Shown here piece after piece: positions 7,794-14,028 of a stretch of DNA of 27,412 nt (positions are counted from its first letter, which is position 1; every line of letters starts with the position of its first letter). This stretch comes from an uncultured Selenomonadales bacterium. Its GTDB lineage: Bacteria; Bacillota; Negativicutes; Selenomonadales; Selenomonadaceae. The DNA lies in the NCBI GenBank assembly GCA_937915885.1, contig CALGGP010000126.1, forward strand, positions 1 to 27,412, written 5' to 3'. The position numbers and the translations under genes were made by a program. The notes under the pieces were generated by a model. The model was not told the origin of the DNA and searched no databases. It saw only the letters and a list, made by a program, of their open reading frames with translations.

Positions 7794-8495
7794 TTGTTGA
7801 AGACAATTCAAGAGCATCTGCGGGAACTCGATCGGGAGCAGCTGATCGATGATTACGAGTATCGTATTCGCGATCGGATTGTCGAGGCGTATTGCAATGT
7901 TGAGCAATCCGATATCGCCGATCTGACGCTCGAAGAAATTTATCGTCGCACGGTAAAGAATATCGGAGAGTACGTCGATCGGTTGCGGAATTTGAAAACG
8001 GCTCCGCTCGACGACGGCAAGGTCGGAGTGCTTTACCTTTACGATCGGCTCACCGACGCGCTTGATTACGAAAATGAGCCGTGTTGCGAGTTCGTGCATC
8101 TCGATGAGGTGCTCGAGCACGGCGACGCCGCCGAAAATTACTCCTACAAACTCTGCAGTCAAGAACAGATCATGGGCTTCTTCGTGTCCGATGATCGCTA
8201 CACTCGAAATCATCTCTACAATTTGGCGGTCGCGGTGATGCATGAGGCGTCGTGGTTCGGCTATGCGGACGAGGATAAGGCTGAAGTCATTGACAGCATC
8301 AATAATCCGATCTTCGACGACGATTCGGAGCTCGAGTTCGACGATGACGATGACGAGCCTGCGGTCGCTCGAGAAGGCGATCGGGAGTTTGAAGAAGTGT
8401 GGCGTCGGGCGAGCGATATGGTCAATCGATACAACATTCGCTCGAACAAAACGCAATTGCGATTGATCCAAAAGAATTTGCGTCGTGAGGAGTGA
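7794..8495 (+). CDS. Uncharacterised acidic protein, paralogue 1 of a second tandem pair
   Basis: About 233 aa, unrecognised, and homologous to the next gene. Shared blocks are LKT[IV]Q.HLRELDRE.LID, YVDRLRNLKTAP versus YLDRLRRLKITP, IMGFFVSDD.YT versus IMGYFVSDDEYT, EASWFG[YF]ADEDK, and a C-terminal RLIQ..L block. Between them this copy carries a strongly acidic stretch (DDDSELEFDDDDDEP, about 187-201). The start is TTG at 7794 or 7797; GGAGGC sits at 7784-7789, and 7794 aligns with the ATG of the paralogue. The shared stretch DRL.NLK..P looks like a conserved surface. No enzyme motif is visible. Confidence 0.78.
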   Translation: MLKTIQEHLRELDREQLIDDYEYRIRDRIVEAYCNVEQSDIADLTLEEIYRRTVKNIGEYVDRLRNLKTAPLDDGKVGVLYLYDRLTDALDYENEPCCEFVHLDEVLEHGDAAENYSYKLCSQEQIMGFFVSDDRYTRNHLYNLAVAVMHEASWFGYADEDKAEVIDSINNPIFDDDSELEFDDDDDEPAVAREGDREFEEVWRRASDMVNRYNIRSNKTQLRLIQKNLRREE

Positions 8496-8498
8496 TTG

Positions 8499-9329
8499 AT
8501 GTTGAAGACCGTGCAACAGCATCTGCGGGAACTCGATCGGGAGCGGCTGATCGACGCTTATCTGTACCGCGTGCGGTATGACATTCTCGACTATTATCGC
8601 GACGAGGAGTCGAAGGGTCATTACAAGACGCTCAGGCAGGAACGCGAAGACGGCAGAGAATTTTACGGCGCGTATCTCGATCGGTTGCGGCGTTTGAAGA
8701 TCACTCCGCCGACGAACGGCAAGCACGGATTGCTTTACGCTTATAAACGAATTTCCGATCTGTCGGAGTGCAAGCCCGAACCGTGTTTCCCGTATGTGAA
8801 CCTTGAAGATTTGCTCGAGCAAGGCGAGGAGGCAACCAATTACGCTTACGATTTTGATCTGCAATCGGAGATCATGGGATATTTCGTGTCCGATGACGAG
8901 TACACTCAACAAAATATTTATGAGCTGATGGTTGATGTGATGTACGAGGCGTCGTGGTTCGGGTTCGCCGACGAGGACAAAGAGGATTTCGTTGATGATT
9001 TGGCGGATCAGATCAATCAGCTTGAGGAAGGAACGCTGGAGACGGTGCCCGTCGATGATATCTTCCCCGATTGGTTCAAGGAGATGAAGGCGCAGGAGGA
9101 ACAACAGAAGGTCGAGGAAGCCGCCGAGCGCGCCGAGGTCGAACACGACGAAGAAGAGGAGCTCGACGCTGAAGCAGTTTGCGCCGAGGCGTTGAGGTTG
9201 ACCAATGACTATGACGATCGATCGAACGGACGGCAGAAGCGGCTCATTCAACGGAGGCTGTTGTTGGCGCGGACGATCGGTCTCATTCAATGTCAAATTG
9301 AGCGTGTGCTCGGCGGTAAAAGATCATGA
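8499..9329 (+). CDS. Uncharacterised acidic protein, paralogue 2 of a second tandem pair
   Basis: 276 aa, homologous to the preceding gene over the N-terminal 180 residues (HLRELDRERLID, RLRRLKITPP, IMGYFVSDDEYT, EASWFGFADEDKEDF). It has an extended, highly charged coiled-coil-like insert (about 192-230: EMKAQEEQQKVEEAAERAEV then HDEEEELDAEAV), followed by the shared basic tail KRLIQRRL. The ATG at 8499 follows GAGGAG (8487-8492) by 6 nt, better than the TTG at 8496. It overlaps the following HD-domain gene by 4 bp (ATGA), implying coupled translation. Function unknown. Confidence 0.78.
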   Translation: MLKTVQQHLRELDRERLIDAYLYRVRYDILDYYRDEESKGHYKTLRQEREDGREFYGAYLDRLRRLKITPPTNGKHGLLYAYKRISDLSECKPEPCFPYVNLEDLLEQGEEATNYAYDFDLQSEIMGYFVSDDEYTQQNIYELMVDVMYEASWFGFADEDKEDFVDDLADQINQLEEGTLETVPVDDIFPDWFKEMKAQEEQQKVEEAAERAEVEHDEEEELDAEAVCAEALRLTNDYDDRSNGRQKRLIQRRLLLARTIGLIQCQIERVLGGKRS

Positions 9330-9760
9330 GCGCTCGGATTGAAATTGCGCGGGAGATTGCGTCGCGCGCGCATGAAGGTCAGCTCGACAAGGCGGGCGAG
9401 CCGTACATCAATCACCCGTTGGCGGTGGCGGCAAGCGTCGGCGACGACGAATCGGCTGTGATCGTGGCGCTGTTGCATGACACGATCGAGGATACCGCGC
9501 TCGACTTCGACGACTTGAAAGATTTTTTGACGGCGGAGGAAATGTCGGCGTTGAAATTGTTGACGCACGACGCTGCCGTTCCGTACCTTAATTATGTTCG
9601 AGCGATCAAAGGAAATGATCTGGCGCGTCGAGTGAAGATCGCCGATCTCAAACACAACATGGATTTGACGCGACTGCCGAAGATCACGGACGCCGATCGG
9701 GAGCGCGTCGAGACAAAATATAAACCGGCGTTGGAGTATCTTATCGATGAAAAAATTTAA
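9326..9760 (+). CDS. Small HD-domain hydrolase of the SpoT/MESH1 type (probable alarmone hydrolase)
   Basis: 144 aa, essentially only the HD hydrolase domain of RelA/SpoT proteins. Metal and active-site motifs match that group: AHEGQLDKAGEPYINHP (H30), LLHDTIEDT (H51, D52, E55, D56) and KIADLKHNMDLTRL (D107, N111). There is no synthetase, TGS or ACT domain. Such small alarmone hydrolases remove the 3'-pyrophosphate of (p)ppGpp, and some act on (p)ppApp; a subset serve as antitoxins to toxic small alarmone synthetases. No synthetase is seen in this window, so its in vivo substrate is inferred only. Start and stop overlap both neighbours (ATGA upstream, 14 bp downstream), so it is embedded in the block's operon. 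Confidence 0.88.
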   Translation: MSARIEIAREIASRAHEGQLDKAGEPYINHPLAVAASVGDDESAVIVALLHDTIEDTALDFDDLKDFLTAEEMSALKLLTHDAAVPYLNYVRAIKGNDLARRVKIADLKHNMDLTRLPKITDADRERVETKYKPALEYLIDEKI

Positions 9761-10955
9761 ATTGATCGCCGAGCGGGACGTGATCGAGTTCCTCAACACC
9801 GACGATCTGAGTGGGAAAATTTCCGTCGAGCCGATCGATCTGCTCACCGATCACGAGAAGATCGTCGCGGCGCTCGAGCATGTTGATCTGCTGTTCATCG
9901 TCGCCGACGAGGACGACATAAAACCAATCGCCGCCGTCGACCAGAAAGTTCGTATGGATCGATTTTGTGAGCGCGTCGAGCCGAAATATCAAAACGTCGA
10001 CGTCAAGTTGAGCGTCGCGATGCTCCGAGAGAAGTCCGCGCTCCACGTCAAACATTATCTCCTTCGCGATCCCGACACCGTGACCGTCATTCCCTATCAC
10101 CACAATCAAGCCGCCGTCATTCATACGCTGTTGCGGGCGATGACCGACGCCTTCAATCGCGACGATCGACTGCTCGATCTGTTGAAGAGCTCTCAATACT
10201 TCACTTATGATATCGACGGGTTGTCAAACAACGCCTTGCAATATGCCGGCGATCGGCTCGAGCTCGAAGGCGTCACGCTCGAAACACCGCACCCGATCGA
10301 TCTCGAAACCAAGTTCAGCGTGAAGGTGCTCGGCGTCGGCAAGGAACATTACGTCGGCAAGATGCGCGAGTACATTGCCTATGAGGACTTGAACGATATC
10401 AACACGCCGTCGGACATCAAGCGCGTGGTCGAGGATTTTGATGCGCACTGCCTGATCATCGAGTTCGACGATGCGAACTTTGCAAAGGCGGAGGACATTG
10501 CCAAGGTTCGCTATTCGCGTCCGTTCGTGGTGTTCATCCCAACAGAGACATTCGTTGAGTCGGAGTGGGCGGACGTGACGATCAAAGTCAAGCCGGAGGA
10601 TCGGGAGGCGCTCGTGCGGGACATCAATCGTTTCGAGATCGGGCGGGAAGATTTTTTCGATCCGATTGGATTGGACATGAAGACGGCGACGTTCGAGATC
10701 ATCACGCCCGACGAGCTTGACACGCTCGACGCTCGACTTCTCAACGTCAAACAGATTTACGTTGAGTTTGAATGCAACGGTTACGAGCGGGACAACGCCG
10801 AGGCTCATAAAATTTACGAGCGGCTCAATTCAAAGTTGCCCGAGGACTGCAACGTTGAATCGATGTTCCGCTATGATAAATCGACGGTCGGCATTGAGAT
10901 CAGACTGTACATGTCCGAATACGAGCGGACGAGCAAACCGAGGTGGTACGAATGA
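9747..10955 (+). CDS. Uncharacterised 402-aa protein, possible degenerate FtsZ/Rossmann-like fold
   Basis: Not confidently recognised. Residues about 37-60 (EKIVAALEHVDLLFIVADED), then VDVKLSVAML, DPDTVTVIPYHHNQ, a helix (VIHTLLRAMTDAFNRDDRLLDLL), and YDIDGLSNNALQYAG fall in the same order as FtsZ elements (EALEGADMVF, LTVGVV, VDTLIVIPN, the helix before DFADV, and M.NAG.A). A second glycine motif, VKVLGVGKEH near 192, starts another alternating strand-helix region (DAHCLIIEFDD, PFVVFIPTE). The FtsZ GTP-binding GGGTGTG is absent (ADEDDIKP instead), so GTPase activity is not expected. This resemblance was judged by eye and is weak. The ATG at 9747 follows GGAG by 10 nt. Confidence 0.72.
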   Translation: MKKFKLIAERDVIEFLNTDDLSGKISVEPIDLLTDHEKIVAALEHVDLLFIVADEDDIKPIAAVDQKVRMDRFCERVEPKYQNVDVKLSVAMLREKSALHVKHYLLRDPDTVTVIPYHHNQAAVIHTLLRAMTDAFNRDDRLLDLLKSSQYFTYDIDGLSNNALQYAGDRLELEGVTLETPHPIDLETKFSVKVLGVGKEHYVGKMREYIAYEDLNDINTPSDIKRVVEDFDAHCLIIEFDDANFAKAEDIAKVRYSRPFVVFIPTETFVESEWADVTIKVKPEDREALVRDINRFEIGREDFFDPIGLDMKTATFEIITPDELDTLDARLLNVKQIYVEFECNGYERDNAEAHKIYERLNSKLPEDCNVESMFRYDKSTVGIEIRLYMSEYERTSKPRWYE

Positions 10956-11425
10956 ACATAACGACGTTGACGGAGATCGAGTTCGGCTTTGATAACGTCG
11001 AAGTTATTACGATGCCGGCGCAGTTCTTAAAGACGATCGGCATAAGCGATATTCGCAGGTGTGTGTTCGGCGGCGCCGTCGACAACGGTTTGCGTGTTAT
11101 GCGGAGATTGAAAGCCGACAGAATACGCATTTCGATCGATCGCGCCGTCGAAAACGAAAGCCTTAAATCATTTGGATTTGCGCATGACACTCTCACCGGC
11201 GCGCAACTGTTCAAACGCATCGGGCAGTTCAATGACATAGTCGATCTCACGTTGACATATGACGACGGCACGAGCGAATGCATTGCGGTTCCGTGGGAAG
11301 ATGGAACCAAAGGCGGCGAGGAAAATATTTTTCAACGCAGTCACATCGCAAACGACGGAAGTCTCGTCATTGAGATCGGCAAGGACTTCAGCAAAGAGGA
11401 GCAATCGGAATTGATCGGCTTATAG
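10952..11425 (+). CDS. Uncharacterised protein, C-terminus probably truncated by a frameshift
   Basis: 157 aa as read, unrecognised, mixed alpha/beta (VFGGAVDNGLRVMRRL, RIRISIDRAVEN, DIVDLTLTYDDGTSECIAVPWED). The ATG at 10952 overlaps the upstream stop as ATGA and has GAGGTGG in front. It ends at a TAG (11423-11425), after which comes the only gap longer than 22 bp in the block. That gap is open in the -1 frame and continues with plausible protein (see the separate entry at 11425-11523), so the gene probably ran about 33 residues further. Whether the missing base is a real mutation or an assembly error cannot be told here. Confidence 0.72.
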   Translation: MNITTLTEIEFGFDNVEVITMPAQFLKTIGISDIRRCVFGGAVDNGLRVMRRLKADRIRISIDRAVENESLKSFGFAHDTLTGAQLFKRIGQFNDIVDLTLTYDDGTSECIAVPWEDGTKGGEENIFQRSHIANDGSLVIEIGKDFSKEEQSELIGL

Positions 11426-11523
11426 ATGTCGGTTGGTCGGATGAATATACTCCAATAGATGAAGATAAAGCCCGAGAGTTCATGGAATCAAGGCGAGGTG
11501 GTACGAATGAAGAATTTCGATGA
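11425..11523 (+). other. Candidate displaced C-terminal tail of the preceding gene (-1 frame)
   Basis: From 11425 the -1 frame relative to the previous gene reads DVGWSDEYTPIDEDKAREF and continues through MESRRGG to a TGA at 11521-11523. The frame is closed upstream at 11371-11373, so the switch must lie between 11374 and 11425; the junction would read ELIGL-IDVGW if one base were added near TTATAG. The amino-acid mix (W, Y, D, E) looks protein-like and would overlap the next start by 17 bp, as many neighbours overlap. No classical slippery heptamer is seen, so programmed frameshifting is unlikely. Confidence 0.5.
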
Positions 11524-12598
11524 GCTCGACGACGAGCGTCGCGACGATGTTCTCAAAGGTTCCGAGTGTATGTTGACGAGATTGCTCGATCGATCCATTG
11601 ACGAGGACGACAGGATTGAAATCTCAATCGACGAGTTATTTGGTGACAATAAAACGTCCGCCTTCGACAGCGACGGCAATGTTTATATCCGCCTCGAATA
11701 TCAATATAAGAATCGGGAGATCGTTTTGAGGTTGCGCGATTACGAAGTGATCCGCGATGAAGATTTTCCCGTCGATCTCCGCGCGGAGATGATCGATTAC
11801 CTGCGCTCCGTCGAAGATATCATCATCGAGCTTGCAAAAATGATCGGAACCGATTGCTCCCTGCGCGAGTTCCTCAACGTCAAAGTCAAACTGATCGATC
11901 GACGCGCCCGATTGTGGGAGCAACTGTCGTTCTTCGATCGCAACGGCTTCGAGCGCGGGCAGTTGTACTACATTCACTGCTTCACCGCCGATCTCGATTA
12001 CGACAGCTCGAAACTGTATCGGTACTCCGGGCTCGACTTCGTTGCCGCCGACGGTAAGCGGCTCGATTACTCGTCGATCTTGAAAGCGATCGAAAGGGAC
12101 GACGCGCCGCTCTCCGTCTTCCGCGTTGAGCTCGACAATGAGCCGACGAGTGAGTTTGACGGTGAGCCGACGGTCGAGCGGTACAACGATATAATCATTC
12201 CGCGCCGAAAGATTGAGCGACTGCTCGTCGAGGACAAGGCGATCCCGATCTTCACGTTCGACGCCGACGAGGAGCTTCAGACGATCCTCTGCCTCTACCG
12301 TCGAGAGCTCAATGACGAGCGCATTCAAATTTGTCTCAAGGCGACGGTGTATCGCGACGGGCATGAGATCATATCGATGCCGTTCATTCATCTCTACGCG
12401 CCCCAACATTCCCGCTACACCCGCGCGGAGCTCGACGATGTTGACGCGTTCGTTGCGAAGTTCGAGGATTATTTGAATCGAGATGACGATCACGGTTGGG
12501 CGACGTACCCGATGGCGGACGAGATCAATGAGTTTCTGATCAATTTCGGTCGGCTCGACAAGATCACTCGCATCAAGGTTGAGGAGGCGGCGCAATGA
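11507..12598 (+). CDS. Uncharacterised acidic protein, paralogue 1 of a third tandem pair
   Basis: 363 aa, unrecognised, homologous to the next gene. Common blocks are K[VM]ID...RL.E..S.FDR, YY[IF]HC, a SLYRY[TS]G.[DE]FV..DGK.L[DN]YS segment, and a C-terminal region with MPFIH..AP versus VPFIDPDD followed by E.FL[IV]NF.GLD. The fold seems to be beta-rich with two repeated halves. No catalytic motif or membrane span is seen. The ATG at 11507 is preferred over 11459 because GAGGTGG precedes it and because the 18 bases around it are identical to those around the start at 10952. It ends overlapping its paralogue (ATGA). Confidence 0.78.
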   Translation: MKNFDELDDERRDDVLKGSECMLTRLLDRSIDEDDRIEISIDELFGDNKTSAFDSDGNVYIRLEYQYKNREIVLRLRDYEVIRDEDFPVDLRAEMIDYLRSVEDIIIELAKMIGTDCSLREFLNVKVKLIDRRARLWEQLSFFDRNGFERGQLYYIHCFTADLDYDSSKLYRYSGLDFVAADGKRLDYSSILKAIERDDAPLSVFRVELDNEPTSEFDGEPTVERYNDIIIPRRKIERLLVEDKAIPIFTFDADEELQTILCLYRRELNDERIQICLKATVYRDGHEIISMPFIHLYAPQHSRYTRAELDDVDAFVAKFEDYLNRDDDHGWATYPMADEINEFLINFGRLDKITRIKVEEAAQ

Positions 12599-13812
12599 TC
12601 CTGTTCTGTCATTTTCTCGAAGAGTACACGGTTGAAATCCCCGACGAGTCGATCGGCCATGAAGACTTCGATGTCGAGATCTACAGAGACGGGCTCGAGG
12701 ACGAGTACTTTGTTCAATTTCAGATGCCGTCGGGCGAAATAAAAAAATCGCTCGGCTTCGACGACGAGCAGATTGCGTTGTTCAAAAGCAAATTGTTGCC
12801 GCGCTACGACATCATTCAAGAGCTGATCGAGTATTGGTTCGACGGCAGGCGCCGCAATGAAAGTCATTCGTTGAGCCTCCGCGCTAAAATGATTGATCCC
12901 GACATTCGACTGCTCGAATTGATCTCGCCGTTCGACCGCGCGGAGCTCGAGATCGATCGATACTACTTCATTCACTGCAATCTGCACGACATGTATTACG
13001 ATGAGATGTCGCTGTATCGGTACACCGGTTTTGAGTTCGTCACCGACGACGGCAAGGTGCTCAACTATTCGCATGTGCTCGACATGGAGCTCTACGAGTG
13101 GGCGCACGTGTCGATCGCAAAGTTCTCGACCGATCCGAAATTCGAGCGACTGCACGGTTTTATCGAGATGATTTATATTTACCTCGATGAGTTCCCCGAA
13201 CACAAAATCCGCACCGACGCCGACGGCAACGTGACGCTCAGCGTTCGCGGCGCACAATTGACGGTTCCATTCGACGAGATCAACGACTCAAAATTTGAGG
13301 ACGCCGACGAAGGAAAGCGTTGGTTGGGAAGCATCATGAGGAGACTGATCGCCAACGCCGTTAAGGTCGACGCCCCGTCGCCTTCAACGCATCATATCAT
13401 TCGCATCGACGAGTTCAAACTGCGCGATGTGCTGACCAACGTGCATTGCCCTCGGAAGCTGTTGCTCGACATGATCTATCACACCGATCGACGGAATGTT
13501 TATCGAGTGCAGTTGATGTGCAGACCCGTCGACAACGATCACGCATACGTTTATCTGGTGGGCGAAATCTCTTCGGTCGAGGAGCCGTGGGAGATCAAAC
13601 TGTCGGTGCCGTTCATCGATCCCGATGATATGTCGGCGATCACTTATCCGATCACTACCAAGTGGCGTGGATTGCATTTCTATCCGAGCGACGCCGGCGA
13701 GTTGCCGATTGATCGGTTTGAAAAATATTTGGAGCGCGCGAAGGGGCGCGTCGAAGATTTCTTGGTCAACTTCGCGGGGCTCGACCGCGGCGTGATCATC
13801 GAAAGGAGGTGA
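12595..13812 (+). CDS. Uncharacterised acidic protein, paralogue 2 of a third tandem pair
   Basis: 405 aa, diverged paralogue of the previous gene. It shares the central YYFIHC...SLYRYTGFEFVTDDGK block and the C-terminal VPFID...EDFLVNFAGLD block, and has an extra segment (about 180-260) with IEMIYIYLDEFPEHK and a run that looks beta-rich. It is acidic, with no signal peptide or membrane segment. The ATG at 12595 overlaps the upstream stop by 4 bp. Its 3' end carries the SD of the next gene. As with the other pairs, two diverged copies remain side by side and apparently intact, which suggests that each has its own partner or target; function unknown. Confidence 0.78.
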   Translation: MILFCHFLEEYTVEIPDESIGHEDFDVEIYRDGLEDEYFVQFQMPSGEIKKSLGFDDEQIALFKSKLLPRYDIIQELIEYWFDGRRRNESHSLSLRAKMIDPDIRLLELISPFDRAELEIDRYYFIHCNLHDMYYDEMSLYRYTGFEFVTDDGKVLNYSHVLDMELYEWAHVSIAKFSTDPKFERLHGFIEMIYIYLDEFPEHKIRTDADGNVTLSVRGAQLTVPFDEINDSKFEDADEGKRWLGSIMRRLIANAVKVDAPSPSTHHIIRIDEFKLRDVLTNVHCPRKLLLDMIYHTDRRNVYRVQLMCRPVDNDHAYVYLVGEISSVEEPWEIKLSVPFIDPDDMSAITYPITTKWRGLHFYPSDAGELPIDRFEKYLERAKGRVEDFLVNFAGLDRGVIIERR

Positions 13813-13818
13813 AATACA

Positions 13819-14028
13819 ATGGCGACGGCAATACAAGGTTGCAGAATTACGAGAGACCCCGGTGAAGTCGGTACGATCCACTACAAAAAAATTTGCGAGG
13901 CATGCGGATATGTTGTGCCCGTGGAAGGACAGCACTCCGGTGCATTGCGGCGAGGCAACACCTTCAGAACGCGATTCCAATGCCCGAAGTGCGGTAACAA
14001 TCAGAAGGTCGAAATCCTCGGCGGCTGA
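13819..14028 (+). CDS. Small zinc-ribbon protein
   Basis: 69 aa with two Cys pairs, CEAC (about 26-29) and CPKC (about 55-58), the arrangement of a zinc ribbon. The SD is excellent (AAAGGAGGTGAAA, 13802-13814) and the ATG lies about 7 nt after its core. Such proteins may bind nucleic acid or a protein partner; nothing more specific is visible. It is the last gene of the + strand block and its stop codon touches the stop codon of the convergent LtaS-like gene, with no terminator hairpin between them. Confidence 0.85.
   Translation: MATAIQGCRITRDPGEVGTIHYKKICEACGYVVPVEGQHSGALRRGNTFRTRFQCPKCGNNQKVEILGG

Noticed and set aside
7701..9296. Antisense open frame (531 aa) opposite paralogue pair 2
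   Set aside because: The sense strand holds two homologous genes with well-placed SDs. The antisense product has repeated similarity only because the sense genes are paralogues.
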